A stretch of DNA of 64,000 nt from Cupriavidus sp. WKF15 (GCF_029278605.1 NZ_CP119572.1:2666001-2730000); one strand, 5' to 3'; positions 47,701 to 57,917 are shown, counted from the first letter of the stretch. Numbers and translations are program-made. Notes: generated from the letters alone by a model not told the origin.

Positions 47701-49338
47701 ATGCCCACCAACCTTCACGCCTGGAACGCCCTGCTGCAGCATCACGACGCCATTCGCGATCACCAGATGCGGGATTGGTTTGCAGAAGGCGGCGAGGATC
47801 GTGTCACGCAGTTTTCACTGGAAGCCGCTGGCCTGTGCCTGGACTACTCCAAGAACCGGATCACGCCGCAGACCATGCAGTTGCTGCTGCAGCTGGCCGA
47901 TGAGGCCGGCGTTCCGGCTCGTCGCGATGCCATGTTCGCCGGTGAGCATATCAACACCAGCGAGGATCGCGCTGCCTTGCATGTTGCGCTTCGCGCTACT
48001 GCCGGTGCCGGCTTCAAGGTCGATGGTTTGCCTGTGATGCCGTGCATCCAGAGCGTCCTGGTTCGCATGCGCGCATTCTCCGAAGCGGTCCGCAGCGGCG
48101 CATGGACCGGCACGACCGGCGAGCGCATCACCGATGTCGTGAACATCGGCATCGGTGGCTCCGACCTCGGCCCGAAGATGGTGTGCCGTGCGCTGTCGCA
48201 CCTCGCACATGATGACGGCCATTCCGGGCCGCGCATGCACTTCGTATCGAACGTCGACGGCACCGAGCTGGCCGAAACCCTTGAGCGCCTCGATCCGCGG
48301 CGGACGCTCATGATCGTCTGCTCGAAGACCTTCACCACGCTGGAAACCATGGCCAACGCGCACAGCGCGCGGCAATGGTTCCTGGCCAATGGCGTGGCCG
48401 AAGACCAGTTCGCCCGGCACTTCGTCGCGGTTTCGACGAACATAGAGGCGGTACGCGCGTTCGGGATCGACCCGGCCAATATGTTCGAGTTCTGGGACTG
48501 GATCGGCGGCCGCTTCTCGCTGTGGTCCTCGGTGGGCCTGTCGATTGCGCTTGCGGTTGGCTTCAATGCCTTTGCCGACCTGCTGGCCGGCGGCCGCGCC
48601 ATGGACGAGCACTTCCGCACCGCGCCGCTCGAACGCAACATGCCTGTCGTGCTGGGCATGCTCGGCATCTGGTACCGCAACTTCTTCAACCTGCCGACCA
48701 GTTGCATGGCGCCCTACTCCACGTCGCTGGAGCTGTTCCCGGCGCTCCTGCAGCAGCTGGAGATGGAAAGCAACGGCAAGTCCGTGCAGCTCAACGGGCG
48801 GCGCGTACGTACGCATACCTCGCCGGTGGTGTGGGGCACCGCGGGCACCAATGGCCAGCATGCGTACTTCCAGACGATCCACCAGGGGTCGCACATCGTG
48901 CCGGTGGATTTCGTTGCGCCGCTGGTGCCGCCGCGCGAACTGCCCGGCCACCATGCCAAACTGCTGGCCAACTGCTTTGCCCAGGCCGAGGCGCTGATGC
49001 GCGGCCGTTCCGCAGAGGAGCTGCGTGCGGCCAGCATGACCGACGAACTGTGCATCGCCCATATGGTCTTCGAGGGCAACCGCCCCAGCAATACGCTCTT
49101 GATGGAAGACCTGACGCCGCATGTACTGGGTGCCCTGATTGCGCTCTACGAGCATAGGACCTTCGTGCAGGGTGTGGTCTGGAACATCAACTCCTTCGAC
49201 CAATGGGGCGTGGAACCGGGCAAGATCCTGGCTCGCCCGATCGAAGCGGAACTGGCCGGTGCCGAAGCAAGCCCGCACGACGCGTCCACGGCAGCCCTCA
49301 TTGCCAGGGCCCGTGGCGTGCTGGCGCGAGTGGCCTAG
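47701..49338 (+). CDS. pgi: Glucose-6-phosphate isomerase
   Basis: 545 aa, the usual size. It interconverts glucose 6-phosphate and fructose 6-phosphate. Visible motifs are [27 protein letters not shown] (phosphate contacts), [18 protein letters not shown] with the active-site Glu/Arg region, [16 protein letters not shown] with the catalytic His, and a C-terminal Lys in [14 protein letters not shown]. The start ATG follows a 150-bp leader with a possible -10 TATACT near 47,640. In organisms using the Entner-Doudoroff route this enzyme mainly serves gluconeogenesis. Confidence 0.97.
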   Translation: MPTNLHAWNALLQHHDAIRDHQMRDWFAEGGEDRVTQFSLEAAGLCLDYSKNRITPQTMQLLLQLADEAGVPARRDAMFAGEHINTSEDRAALHVALRATAGAGFKVDGLPVMPCIQSVLVRMRAFSEAVRSGAWTGTTGERITDVVNIGIGGSDLGPKMVCRALSHLAHDDGHSGPRMHFVSNVDGTELAETLERLDPRRTLMIVCSKTFTTLETMANAHSARQWFLANGVAEDQFARHFVAVSTNIEAVRAFGIDPANMFEFWDWIGGRFSLWSSVGLSIALAVGFNAFADLLAGGRAMDEHFRTAPLERNMPVVLGMLGIWYRNFFNLPTSCMAPYSTSLELFPALLQQLEMESNGKSVQLNGRRVRTHTSPVVWGTAGTNGQHAYFQTIHQGSHIVPVDFVAPLVPPRELPGHHAKLLANCFAQAEALMRGRSAEELRAASMTDELCIAHMVFEGNRPSNTLLMEDLTPHVLGALIALYEHRTFVQGVVWNINSFDQWGVEPGKILARPIEAELAGAEASPHDASTAALIARARGVLARVA

Positions 49339-49374
49339 ACCTCAGTCGCCATCCATTCATCGCTGGCCACGCGA

Positions 49375-49611
49375 CAGAACGAGGACTACATCGGCTCGCT
49401 GCGCGCGATCAAACCCAAGACCAGCAAGATCGTCTGGGAGGTCAAGGCCATGGACGCCAAGACCGGCAAGGAGCAGTGGACGTTCCGGACGGGCCGTGGC
49501 GTGGTGGCGCCGCCGGTCATCTGGGAAGACAACAGCGAGCAGTGCGTGGCCTTGGTTTCAGGCTGGGGCGGCGAAGTCGCCAAGCGGTCTATCCTGTTCG
49601 GCGAGCGATAA
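49375..49611 (+). pseudogene. PQQ-dependent dehydrogenase remnant
   Basis: One open frame without its 5' part reads YIGSLRAIKPKTSKIVWEVK, then AMDAKTGKEQWTFRTGRGVV, then PPVIWEDNSEQCVALVSGWG to a TAA. These are the W-motif blades (A.DAKTGKE.W.F.TG) of quinoprotein alcohol/methanol dehydrogenases. The first and last segments are normally some hundred residues apart, so an internal deletion has joined them, and the N-terminal bulk is missing. It begins about 36 bp after pgi and is followed directly by an IS-end remnant. It is a decayed periplasmic dehydrogenase gene. Confidence 0.8.
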
Positions 49612-49614
49612 ACC

Positions 49615-49682
49615 ACCCCATCACAAGGAAATGTCCCATCGACAAAAAAATACAATGCAAATCTGTCCGATCAAACGGGGCA
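49615..49682 (+). mobile_element. Solo right end of an IS3-type element
   Basis: These 68 bp match the last 68 or so bp of the complete IS (about 52459-52526), including CCCCATCACAAGGA and the terminal TCTGTCCGATCAAACGGGGCA (last base dropped where needed). No transposase is attached. It is a leftover of a related IS copy adjoining the dehydrogenase remnant, probably the agent or product of the deletion there. Confidence 0.75.
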
Positions 49683-49925
49683 CCCCCAGGGCGAGACCTT
49701 GGCGACACACCATAGCACCATGGCATTGGTGCCATTTGATACACCGACAAGCCTCGATTTGAAGGCAAGAGCTATCGCCTCAAAGGGGTCGCCACCAGGA
49801 TTGCTCTGGCAATGCCCCCTGATCTGCCCGTCCTCCAGGGTAATTCGGCCAACCAAAAGTTGGTGAATTAGAACTCCGATCGGAGGACACGCACGGAGCG
49901 AACTATGATGATTTTGGCCAAGCAT
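49671..49925 (-). CDS. Doubtful small protein, truncated by IS end
   Basis: An 84-codon frame whose ATG overlaps the 3' end of the gene at 49903-50124 by 23 bp. The middle (RITLEDGQIRGHCQSNPGGD) is plausible as protein, but the last residues are encoded by the IS-end remnant, so any original C-terminus is lost. No family recognised and no clear ribosome site. Confidence 0.25.
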   Translation of the reverse strand: MLGQNHHSSLRACPPIGVLIHQLLVGRITLEDGQIRGHCQSNPGGDPFEAIALAFKSRLVGVSNGTNAMVLWCVAKVSPWGCPV

Positions 49926-50124
49926 TCAGGCGCACCGTCACATGCGTGCAGCCCAACTGGCGTAGGTACAACAAGGTCCTTTCAAGCTGGTCAAAACGGT
50001 ACGGCAACCACTGGAAACCATTGATGCGTAAGTACCAGCCGTCCGGCGCCGGCAAAAGCTCGACAAATTCCACAAAATTGCGGGAAACTAAGCCGAGAAA
50101 TTCTTTTTCGAACAGATCTGTCAA
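49903..50124 (-). CDS. Small hypothetical protein, 73 aa
   Basis: MTDLFEKEFLGLVSRNFVEF...LYLRQLGCTHVTVRLNAW, a small alpha/beta protein. The start is TTG, with AGGAG 5 nt upstream; the ATG between them is followed at once by a stop. It lies just downstream of the integrase gene on the same strand. Function unknown. Confidence 0.5.
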   Translation of the reverse strand: MTDLFEKEFLGLVSRNFVEFVELLPAPDGWYLRINGFQWLPYRFDQLERTLLYLRQLGCTHVTVRLNAWPKSS

Positions 50125-50231
50125 AGCATCTCCTCTTCATATCAACTAGAGCAAAAAGAAATACACACAGATGCCTTAAAGTAAGGCACCAGCACGATGT
50201 CCTATGAGGATGAGCAAGGTCGGGCAATGCC

Positions 50232-51119
50232 TTAGCGGCCCAGATAAACGGCCGTAATCTCCTCGCGATTGTGACCTAGCTCCGCTGAAACCTGCAGTCG
50301 CGCTGCACGATCCATTGCCCGCTGTTGCTCGGTCAGCTGTGCTGAAACTGGGCCACCTGCGGCAGGAGCTGGCCAGCCAGTGAGCTCCTGGTAACGCCGT
50401 TGGGCATATGCATGCCGAAGTCCGTGCAACTTCGACAATCCAGCCTTTTCAATCGCCGATTCATAGCGATGGAGTTGGTCGACATATTTGAGGTCTTTAG
50501 GGATCATCGATCCGCTTCCACAGAATGCGGCCGCTCTCGCAAGCACAGCCCGCTGATGCTCATCCGTGATTGGCACAACGCGTGCCCGGCCTCCCTTACA
50601 CCACGTGGCCATAAGGTGAATCTCCTGTATTTCGTCCACCGTCAGGCCTGCCAGAGCATATCCCGCCTGAAACTTGAGGCACTCTTCTCGACGGAGTCCA
50701 AAAGCCTCCTGCAATTCGACAGAACAGCGCACACGCTCATCGGTAATCTTCTCGAGATCGCCAGGCGCAAGCACCAATGCCTTCGAAATGTTGGTGACAT
50801 ACCGGCGCCGGCCAATACCCAATTCCTTATTAGTGTGTGGGACGCAATTCTGCTTACCGACCTTCTCTGCCCACCATCGAATATGTGACATACGGTTTTT
50901 CATCGTACCCACGGCGATCCCGGCGGTCTGCCAACGCTTAACTAGCGCAGCAACATGCTTTGGCTTCAAACCAGTCGCAGGAAGCGTGCGAAAGCCCATG
51001 TCTTTTAGGTCATGCGCCACCTGAGCAAGCACTTCCCTTCGAGCCGCTTGTGTTGCATAAGAGCCATCACGATTGCGCGTAACTAAGCGCATCAAGTCTA
51101 CAAAAATATCGAACTTCAT
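50232..51119 (-). CDS. Tyrosine recombinase/integrase (Integrase_1-like)
   Basis: 295 aa from MKFDIFVDLM, with GAGGAA upstream. The N-terminal half is a core-binding domain (GTMKNRMSHIRWWAEKVGK). The catalytic half has AFGLRREECLKF with the first Arg, LHGLRHAYAQRRY with His and second Arg, and ELGHNREEITAVYLGR with the nucleophilic Tyr close to the end. This is the pattern of plasmid/ICE integrases with an Integrase_1-type domain. It lies in the accessory patch before tRNA-Gly, and the IS3 element sits just upstream of its promoter. Confidence 0.85.
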   Translation of the reverse strand: MKFDIFVDLMRLVTRNRDGSYATQAARREVLAQVAHDLKDMGFRTLPATGLKPKHVAALVKRWQTAGIAVGTMKNRMSHIRWWAEKVGKQNCVPHTNKELGIGRRRYVTNISKALVLAPGDLEKITDERVRCSVELQEAFGLRREECLKFQAGYALAGLTVDEIQEIHLMATWCKGGRARVVPITDEHQRAVLARAAAFCGSGSMIPKDLKYVDQLHRYESAIEKAGLSKLHGLRHAYAQRRYQELTGWPAPAAGGPVSAQLTEQQRAMDRAARLQVSAELGHNREEITAVYLGR

Positions 51120-51274
51120 TGGATTCCTCACTTTGTCGGCATTAACTTTGGTCAGTGTTAACTGCGGCTGGCTAATCCAGCCCTAGCACCGGCACCCTCG
51201 GGCGCGCGGTACGGGTACTGGAGGTGACCCGCTTTTTCGGACAGTGCCTATCTTGAGTAAGCAGGAGGTGCACC

Positions 51275-51589
51275 ATGCCGAAAACGCGCCCACCGTACAG
51301 TGCGGTCTTCCGTCAGCAAATGGTTGACTTGGTCCATGCAGGTCGCCGTCCGGAGGATCTGGCCAAGGAGTTCGAACCCACGGCCCAGACGATCTACAAC
51401 TGGGTTGCCCAAGCGGATCGCGATGCCGGCGTTCGTCAGGACGGCCTGACCACGGCGGAGCGCCAGGAACTCACGCGGCTGCGCCGTGAGAACCGGCAAC
51501 TCAAAATGGAGAGGGAGATACTTGCAAAAGCCGCGGCCTGGTTTGCCCGGGAGACCGACACGCTGCCCGACAAGGGTTCGAGTTCATGA
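51275..51589 (+). CDS. IS3-family transposase OrfA
   Basis: 104 aa with GGAGG before the ATG. It has an N-terminal helix-turn-helix (YSAVFRQQMVDLVHAGR ... AQTIYNWVAQADRD) and a C-terminal leucine-zipper-like coil (LTRLRRENRQLKMEREILAK). It recognises the IS ends. Its TGA overlaps the ATG of orfB (ATGA), so OrfB can be made by re-initiation, with frameshifting as an alternative for an OrfAB fusion. Confidence 0.93.
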   Translation: MPKTRPPYSAVFRQQMVDLVHAGRRPEDLAKEFEPTAQTIYNWVAQADRDAGVRQDGLTTAERQELTRLRRENRQLKMEREILAKAAAWFARETDTLPDKGSSS

Positions 51590-52491
51590 AGGCAAATCAG
51601 GACCGCTTTCCGCTGTCCACCATGGCGCGGCTGCTTAAGGTCTCGCGCAGCGGCTTCCATGCATGGATGGAACGACGTCCGAGCGCTCATGCCGTGAGTG
51701 ACAAGCTGTTGCTCGCGCAAATCCGTGAGATTCACGCCCGCTCGCGCGGTACCTATGGGATGCCACGTGTGCATGCCATGCTGCTGCGCCAAGGTATCCA
51801 CGTCGGGCGCAAGCGCGTGGCGCGTCTGATGCGTGAGGCCGGCCTGCGCGGGGCTTGCCGGCCGCGCTTCATTTGCACCACCCACCGTGCGCCAGCGGGC
51901 AGACCCGCGCCCGATCTGGTGCAGCGACACTTCTCTGCCGATGCGCCAAATCAGCTGTGGGTCGCCGATGCGACATACATTCCGACCGTTGCCGGCTTTT
52001 ACTATCTGGCTGTCGTGTTGGACGTGTACAGCCGGCGCATCGTAGGTTGGGCCATGGGTAGTCATCTGCGCACCGCACTGATGCTGCAAGCGCTGGACAT
52101 GGCGCTGGCGCAGCGACATCCCAGCGCAGTGATTCACCATTCGGACCAGGGCTGCCAATACACGTCTGTTGCCTTCGGGCGACGTTGCCGCGAGGCCGGC
52201 GTTCAGCCTTCGATGGGCTCGGTGGGCGATGCCTACGACAACGCCATGTGCGAGTCCTTCTTCGCAACGCTCGAATGCGAGCTGCTGATGCGTTCGCGCT
52301 TCGCCACGCACGACGACGCCCGTCAGGCATTGTTCACCTGGATCGAGGGTTGGTACAACTCGCATCGCCTGCACAGCGCACTGGGATATCGGTCTCCGCA
52401 GGAGTTTGAAAAGCTTCCCGTCAATGGCATGAATCCGGCGCTACACCGGGCATACACTGCCCCATCACAAGGAGAAAACCCATCGACATAA
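51586..52491 (+). CDS. IS3-family transposase OrfB (DDE integrase)
   Basis: 301 aa. An HTH_21-like region (RSRGTYGMPRVHAMLLRQGI) is followed by the rve integrase core with the DDE triad: Asp in LWVADATYIPT, Asp in VIHHSDQGCQYTS and Glu in AMCESFFATLECE. The C-terminal WYNSHRLHSALGYRSPQEFE is typical of the IS3 group. Intact and full length, so probably functional. Confidence 0.95.
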   Translation: MKANQDRFPLSTMARLLKVSRSGFHAWMERRPSAHAVSDKLLLAQIREIHARSRGTYGMPRVHAMLLRQGIHVGRKRVARLMREAGLRGACRPRFICTTHRAPAGRPAPDLVQRHFSADAPNQLWVADATYIPTVAGFYYLAVVLDVYSRRIVGWAMGSHLRTALMLQALDMALAQRHPSAVIHHSDQGCQYTSVAFGRRCREAGVQPSMGSVGDAYDNAMCESFFATLECELLMRSRFATHDDARQALFTWIEGWYNSHRLHSALGYRSPQEFEKLPVNGMNPALHRAYTAPSQGENPST

Positions 52492-52526
52492 AATTCCAAT
52501 GCGAATCTGTCCGATGAAACGGGGCA

Positions 52527-53483
52527 ACCCCATACAGCGACTAGCCACGGCACCACCAGCGGGCCTGTGCGTCCCGTCGGGCACACACAGACGTTCTGGC
52601 GATAAGATGCCGGGCCTTCGTGAGGCGGAGCCCTACGTCCACCTTTGTTGCCTTCCAAGCAACCGAATGGTTCCGTTGGATGTCTGCTTTGAGAGTGCAG
52701 ACGAACTCGCCAGATACATTCCGGCAGTGCTCAGATAGTCCTGAGGAGATCAGACGGGGGGAAGGGCTTGGAACCCCTTATGGGCGCTGCTGAGAAAGGC
52801 GGCAGCGAAAAGGCAAAAAATGACGCAGCACCGAGGCATGCGAAGCCGTCGGCGAAGGTTCGGGAAGGAACTGCAAAAGACCGGAGAAAGTGGATAGGCC
52901 TCCGAAGCTGCTACGGAGCGCCATTGAAGGCAGTGGACCAGCGACTGGACGGACCTAGACAGCCCAGCCGATCGGCCCAAAAAAGATGGACAGCATATAG
53001 CCAAAGTGCAGTTACAGCGCCAAGCGCCTCACTCCACGATAGCCATACCACGTCCTGATGTGGCACGAATGCCAAAGTCGATGCCCGAGGGCGAAAAGTA
53101 GCTTATAGGCTACTATGTCGAATCGATTTTGGCAAGACTGCCAGCGTCCTAGGATACTCGGACTGTGGGACTACCGAGACAGCAGTCAATAGTTGCCCAT
53201 CGAGCGGTCCCCGCCCCTGAAGGATGAAGCTGGCTTTGGGCGGGTGACTTGCGCTTGAACGGGGATAATCTGGCCATGGATGGCAACATCCCGGAGCCTT
53301 AGAAGGCCATGGAGGCCACCGGGGTGTGCTGGAAGCTGGTTTGGCACATCTTCGAATTGGTGCTGGTAAGTTGAAGCAAGGCCAGCGCATGCACCCAAGG
53401 GTGGCAATTGAAGCACTTTCCAATGCAGTCTCCAGCTCCGTTGCTTGCACTCTCGCTCGAATCCGGCATAGAATTACAGGTTC
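52527..53483. other. 957-bp gap between the IS and tRNA-Gly
   Basis: No convincing gene. A plus-strand frame continues from the IS end to 52738 and contains FESADELARYIPAVLR, which may be the tail of a disrupted protein. The rest (52,740-53,480) is mixed composition without family signal. Confidence 0.5.
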
Positions 53484-53558
53484 GCGGGCGTCGTATAATG
53501 GCTATTACCTTAGCTTCCCAAGCTAAAGACGTGGGTTCGATTCCCATCGCCCGCTCCA
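53484..53558 (+). tRNA. tRNA-Gly (anticodon CCC)
   Basis: The acceptor stem GCGGGCG pairs with CGCCCGC; the D-arm, anticodon stem TTAGC/GCTAA with loop TTCCCAA (anticodon CCC) and T-arm GTGGG-TTCGATT-CCCAT are all present. Discriminator T and an encoded CCA follow. It reads GGG codons. It borders the accessory patch 49,612-53,480, but no duplicated 3' end was seen there. Confidence 0.95.
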
Positions 53559-53740
53559 CTGCCAAGCCTAAGGCCTGAGCCAAGGCGGGCCAAATTCGGC
53601 AGGACGCACGCTCGAAGCGCAAGCGCATGTCGGCTCAGGCGACAAGCCCCGCGCGTCTCTTTGTCCGCATCCCGCCATCCCGCCATCCCGCCGGAGTTCC
53701 CATTACTCCACACAGTTCGCCCATTACCCGAGGATGACAA

Positions 53741-54730
53741 GTGCCATCTGAACTGCGAGATGTATCTACCCTTCGCTCCGGTAGTGGACCGGTTCACGTC
53801 GCATTCGGTGTAGACGCTGGCTACTATCGCGGCATGGGCGTGACCATCACATCCGTCCTGGAAAACAACCCGGGACTGGATTTCGTTTTCCATGTATTTG
53901 CTTTCTCCATCACCGCCGACAACCGAGAGAAGCTGGAGAAGCTTGAAGAACAACATGACGTCACGGTCCGGGTCCACCTGATCGACACGGCCACGCTCGA
54001 CGATTTCCGCCAGTTCCCCTGCTTCAGCAAGCATTCCCTGGGCACCTTTATCCGCTTGCTGATTCCATCGAAGCTGAGCGGTATCGCGGACCAAGTGCTG
54101 TACCTGGATGCTGACCTGCTTTGCTTTGGTGACCTGTCAGGACTGCTCGCCATCGATCTCGGCGACTGCATCGCCGCGGCGGTCGCCGATGAGAAGGATA
54201 CGACTGTCAGGACGCAGATTCCGGCACTGGGGCTGAAACACGGCCACTACTTCAATGCCGGCGTCATGTACATCGATGTGCAGAACTGGATCGCCGCCGA
54301 CGTCCAGCAGGTCGCGTTGAAAGCGCTCACGACGCTGGATATGCGATTTGCGGACCAGGATGCCCTCAACATCGCGCTAGATGGCCGGGTCAGATTTGTT
54401 GATACGAAGTGGAACTATCGATACCACCTCGTGGACTACCTGACACGCGGCGAGACTAAGCTGAACGTCTCGCAGCCTTACGTTTTCATGCACTTCACAG
54501 GCCCGGTAAAGCCGTGGCACAGCTGGTGTCTGCATGACATCCGGGAATTGTTCACCGAAATCCAGTCCCGCTCGCCATGGGCGGAAACGCCGCTTGACGG
54601 GCCGGGAACCGCGCGTGAACTGAAACTGTTCTCCAGGTTTCTGATCACACAACACCGTATCGCGGAAGGCGTCTACTGGCATTGCCGCTACCTGAGGTCG
54701 CGGCTAATGCAGAACCTGAAATCCTCATAA
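53741..54730 (+). CDS. Glycosyltransferase family 8 (LPS core type)
   Basis: 329 aa from a GTG with GAGGA upstream. The GT8 fold begins VHVAFGVDAGYYRGMGVTI; the metal-binding DXD is in LYLDADLLCFGDLSG, then HGHYFNAGVMYIDVQNW, FADQDALNIAL and the C-terminal FMHFTGPVKPWHSW. It transfers a hexose from a nucleotide sugar, probably glucose or galactose onto lipopolysaccharide core on the cytoplasmic face. It is directly followed by an O-antigen ligase gene, supporting an LPS assembly role. Confidence 0.9.
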   Translation: MPSELRDVSTLRSGSGPVHVAFGVDAGYYRGMGVTITSVLENNPGLDFVFHVFAFSITADNREKLEKLEEQHDVTVRVHLIDTATLDDFRQFPCFSKHSLGTFIRLLIPSKLSGIADQVLYLDADLLCFGDLSGLLAIDLGDCIAAAVADEKDTTVRTQIPALGLKHGHYFNAGVMYIDVQNWIAADVQQVALKALTTLDMRFADQDALNIALDGRVRFVDTKWNYRYHLVDYLTRGETKLNVSQPYVFMHFTGPVKPWHSWCLHDIRELFTEIQSRSPWAETPLDGPGTARELKLFSRFLITQHRIAEGVYWHCRYLRSRLMQNLKSS

Positions 54731-54783
54731 GGCTTTCGCCTGCGAACTACCGTTTACACAAGTAAGTGCAGACCAAGAAGAGA

Positions 54784-56115
54784 ATGACCCAATTCGATCA
54801 AAGCCTCACTTCATCCGCTTCATTATCGGGCTTTGCTGCCATGGAAAAGGACACTGCGGTATTCCGCGCCATGGCTCGATTTACCGCAATTGTCCTTGCA
54901 GCCTTTTACGTCCTCGCGCTGATCGTGGATCGTGCTGCCGGCGTGCTGTATGGCCTGCTGATTGTGCTGGGCCTCGCGGTACTGATCTGCTCTTGGAAGT
55001 CGCAGAGCCAATTGTTTGCCAGTCAGATCAGGCGTTACTGGCCACTTGCCCTGGCGATGGCCGCGCCGATGTTCGCGGTATTGGCAAATGAGATATCAAG
55101 GCTGCAATTCTCGGGCAGAAGCATCGACGCACCATCGAGGCTGGCCCTTTTTGCGCTGGTGCTGTGGACCGTATCAATCATACCGGTGCGGTATCTGCGT
55201 CATCTGCAATGGGCGTTCGTGGCCGGCACCATCTTGTCCACCATTAAGGCTCAAGTGCTGACCCATGGCGGCCAGGTGAGATACTCGACCGACTTCATTC
55301 CCATCACGATCTTCATTGAATTGGCAATGCTGCTTGGCACATATAGCCTCTTCTCGCTTGGCTGGAGCGAGAAGCGGGACAAGACTCAGATCTTGCTTAA
55401 GGTGCTGGCGGCGATCGCAATCCTGTATGGCAGCTACCTGTCGCAATCGCGCGGCGCTTGGATCACGATTCCAGTGTTCGCCGGCATTGCACTGTTTTCC
55501 AGTGGAATCTTGCGAGGGAAACGCAAGTTAGCCATAGCAGCGCTGATTGCAATTGCGCTTGTCGCAGCCTTGAGCCAGGCCAAACTGGTCAAAGATCGAG
55601 TAGCAGAAACCCGAGCCGATATCGAACTGTACGTAACTCGTACGAATGTCGATACCCCAATCGGCTTTCGATTCCAGCTATGGCACGGCTCTTTGGCAAT
55701 CTTCCTTGAGCATCCGATCTTCGGCGTAGGCGTAGACAAGTATCGCGAGGCCCTCGAGGACTTGCCCAATCGGAAAGTCATCACACCTGCAGCCGCCGAA
55801 TTCGCACATTCGCACAATGAGTTCCTGTTCAATGCCGCCAGACTCGGTTTGTTTGGCATTGCTGCCCTCCTGGCCTTGTACCTGGTGCCCGCCTACTACT
55901 TCGCCCGAGATCTCAGGCATCACGACAAAGAAGTCCGGGCAGCGGCTTGCATGGGCGCCTGCTTGTGTGCCGGCATTTTCGTACTCGGCCTGACCGACGT
56001 GGTGTTCCTTTGGTGGGAGGTCTTCCCCTTCTACGCGGTGGGTGTTGCCACATTCATAACCTTCATTGATAAGAAGAAGGCCGCCACGACAGTCGCGCAG
56101 AGAACTGCCAGGTAG
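54784..56115 (+). CDS. waaL: O-antigen ligase family membrane protein
   Basis: 443 aa from MTQFDQSL with AGAAGAG upstream; a GTG six codons earlier is possible. Ten or more membrane helices. The Wzy_C-type region includes [18 protein letters not shown] with its Arg. A large periplasmic loop has [15 protein letters not shown] and [19 protein letters not shown], containing the His needed in ligases. It joins lipid-linked O-polysaccharide or a related glycan to lipid A-core in the periplasm; a polymerase role cannot be excluded. It follows the GT8 gene by 53 bp in the same direction. Confidence 0.85.
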   Translation: MTQFDQSLTSSASLSGFAAMEKDTAVFRAMARFTAIVLAAFYVLALIVDRAAGVLYGLLIVLGLAVLICSWKSQSQLFASQIRRYWPLALAMAAPMFAVLANEISRLQFSGRSIDAPSRLALFALVLWTVSIIPVRYLRHLQWAFVAGTILSTIKAQVLTHGGQVRYSTDFIPITIFIELAMLLGTYSLFSLGWSEKRDKTQILLKVLAAIAILYGSYLSQSRGAWITIPVFAGIALFSSGILRGKRKLAIAALIAIALVAALSQAKLVKDRVAETRADIELYVTRTNVDTPIGFRFQLWHGSLAIFLEHPIFGVGVDKYREALEDLPNRKVITPAAAEFAHSHNEFLFNAARLGLFGIAALLALYLVPAYYFARDLRHHDKEVRAAACMGACLCAGIFVLGLTDVVFLWWEVFPFYAVGVATFITFIDKKKAATTVAQRTAR

Positions 56116-56125
56116 CCTTGTTGCC

Positions 56126-56905
56126 ATGCTTCCCCAAGACACTAATACCGAACCGATCCCCGCAGAAGGCATGCAGGCCGCCCAGAGCGCTGATGCCCCG
56201 CCCACGAACGACCCCGAAGGCGTTGCCCACCCCCGCCGCATCCGTTCGTTCGTCCGGCGCGCCGGCCGCACCTCCACCGGTCAACAACGCGCCATCGACG
56301 AAGTGGGCCCGCGCCTGCTAGTGCCCTACACCTCCCAGCCGCTGGACTGGGAAGCCGCATTCGGCCGCAAGGCACCCGCGATCCTGGAAATCGGCTTCGG
56401 CATGGGCGAGACCACCGCGCATATCGCACAGTTGCGCCAGCAGGACAATTTCCTCGGCTGCGAAGTGCACGAACCTGGTGTGGGCGCGCTGCTGAAGCTC
56501 GCAGGCGAGCGTGGCATCGAAAACGTGCGCATCATCCAGCACGATGCCGTGGAGGTCATTGCCCACATGCTGACGGACAACTGCCTGGATGGCGTGCATA
56601 TCTACTTCCCCGACCCGTGGCACAAGAAGCGGCACAACAAGCGCCGGCTGGTACAGCCGCCGCTGGTGAAGCTGCTGGCCGGGCGCCTGAAGCCGGGGGG
56701 CTACATCCACTGCGCCACGGATTGGGAAGAGTACGCGCACCAGATGGTGGAAGTGCTGTCCGGGGAGCCTGCCCTGGAGAATACGTCTACTGCCGCTGAC
56801 GGCTTTTCGGAGCGGCCGGAATACCGACCCACTACCAAGTTCGAGCGCCGCGGTGTGCGACTCGGGCATGGCGTCTGGGATGTCGTGTTCCGCAAGCGCG
56901 GCTGA
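56126..56905 (+). CDS. trmB: tRNA (guanine-N7-)-methyltransferase
   Basis: 259 aa from [10 protein letters not shown]. It methylates G46 in the variable loop of tRNAs. After a poorly conserved N-terminal extension, the SAM-binding motif is [15 protein letters not shown]. It is followed by [35 protein letters not shown] with the catalytic Asp region, and [14 protein letters not shown]. It starts 10 bp after the ligase gene. A strong hairpin terminator follows, shared with the convergent uppP. Confidence 0.95.
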   Translation: MLPQDTNTEPIPAEGMQAAQSADAPPTNDPEGVAHPRRIRSFVRRAGRTSTGQQRAIDEVGPRLLVPYTSQPLDWEAAFGRKAPAILEIGFGMGETTAHIAQLRQQDNFLGCEVHEPGVGALLKLAGERGIENVRIIQHDAVEVIAHMLTDNCLDGVHIYFPDPWHKKRHNKRRLVQPPLVKLLAGRLKPGGYIHCATDWEEYAHQMVEVLSGEPALENTSTAADGFSERPEYRPTTKFERRGVRLGHGVWDVVFRKRG

Positions 56906-56925
56906 ACGACTCGAACGGCATAAAC

Positions 56926-56955
56926 AAAAAGGCGTGGCACAGGCCACGCCTTTTT
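56926..56955. terminator. Bidirectional terminator between trmB and uppP
   Basis: AAAAA, then GGCGTGGC-acag-GCCACGCC, then TTTTT. A symmetric A/T-flanked stem between convergent genes. Confidence 0.9.
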
Positions 56956-56974
56956 GTTTTCCGCGCCTGCCGTA

Positions 56975-57856
56975 TCAAGCGTGCCAGGACACCATCCCGG
57001 TGTACGCCGTAGCCAGCACGATGATGCCGAATGCAATCCGGTACCACGCGAAGGGCTTGAAATCATGCGTGGCGACGAAGCGCAGCAGCCAGCGCACGCA
57101 AAAGAAGGCCGACACGAAGGCGAAGACGAAGCCGATACCGAAGATGCCCAAGTCGTCCGCCGATAGCAGGGAGCGGGCCTTGTACAACTCATACACCGTC
57201 GCCCCGAAGATCACGGGGATGGCGAGGAAAAACGAGAACTCGGTCGCCACCTGGCGCGACAGGCCGAAGAGCATCCCGCCGATGATTGTGGCGCCAGAAC
57301 GCGACGTGCCCGGGACCAGTGCAAAGCACTGCGCGATGCCGACCTTCACGGCATCGCGCCAGTTCAGGTCATCCACCGACTCGATGCGCGGCGCGCCGGC
57401 CTTGGCGGCCTGCAGCAAGGCGTTGCCGCGCGGACCAGTCACCATGCCGCGCCGGCCGTCGTGCCATTCAGCCAGCAGGATCACGACGCCGCCGATGATG
57501 AACGCCAGCGCCACCGTGATCGGGTTGAACAGGTGGGCCTTGATCCATTTGCCGAACACCAGCGCCAGCACGATAGCCGGCACGGTGGCGACGATAACGT
57601 TGATGGCGAAGCGCTGCGCCTTCGGGTCGGAGGTCAGCCCGCTCAATACATTGGCGATGCGCCGGCGGAACTCCCAGCAGACCGCGAGGATCGCGCCGAA
57701 CTGGATCACGATCTCGAAGATCTTGCCCTTCTCGTCGTTGAAGTCGAGCAACTGGCCGGCCAGGATCAGGTGGCCGGTGCTCGAAATAGGCAGAAACTCG
57801 GTCAGTCCTTCGACGATGCCGAGGATCACGGCTTTCAGGGCAAGTGCGATTTCCAT
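56975..57856 (-). CDS. uppP: Undecaprenyl-diphosphatase
   Basis: 293 aa, a multi-spanning inner-membrane enzyme (BacA family). It dephosphorylates undecaprenyl pyrophosphate so the lipid carrier can be reused for peptidoglycan and O-antigen. The signature regions are [19 protein letters not shown] near residue 17, with catalytic Glu/Ser/His, and [15 protein letters not shown] near residue 180, with the catalytic Arg. Membrane helices alternate throughout. It confers some bacitracin resistance when abundant. Placement next to LPS genes fits shared use of the carrier. Confidence 0.96.
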   Translation of the reverse strand: MEIALALKAVILGIVEGLTEFLPISSTGHLILAGQLLDFNDEKGKIFEIVIQFGAILAVCWEFRRRIANVLSGLTSDPKAQRFAINVIVATVPAIVLALVFGKWIKAHLFNPITVALAFIIGGVVILLAEWHDGRRGMVTGPRGNALLQAAKAGAPRIESVDDLNWRDAVKVGIAQCFALVPGTSRSGATIIGGMLFGLSRQVATEFSFFLAIPVIFGATVYELYKARSLLSADDLGIFGIGFVFAFVSAFFCVRWLLRFVATHDFKPFAWYRIAFGIIVLATAYTGMVSWHA

Positions 57857-57917
57857 GGATGGGATCGATTAGGCGGGGACATGCCCGGTATGGACCGGGC
57901 GATGCCTGCTTGGTGGC

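Larger units (their letters stand above)
51225..52526 (+). mobile_element. Complete IS3-family insertion sequence (1,302 bp)
   Basis: The imperfect terminal inverted repeats are TGACCCGCTTTTTCGGACAG (left) and, on the other strand, TGCCCCGTTTCATCGGACAG (right). They enclose orfA and orfB. The ends begin TG and end CA as expected. No target duplication is visible (flanks AGG and ACC), so it may be old or rearranged. Confidence 0.85.

Noticed and set aside
47815..49278. 487-codon minus-strand frame opposite pgi
   Set aside because: Shadow of a clearly identified pgi gene.
53510..54094. Minus-strand frame ending in GNRTHVFSLGS
   Set aside because: That tail is the well-known translation artefact of the antisense of a tRNA gene; it overlaps tRNA-Gly and the GT8 gene.
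56832..57047. Minus-strand frame across the trmB-uppP terminator
   Set aside because: It spans a strong terminator and the ends of two identified convergent genes.
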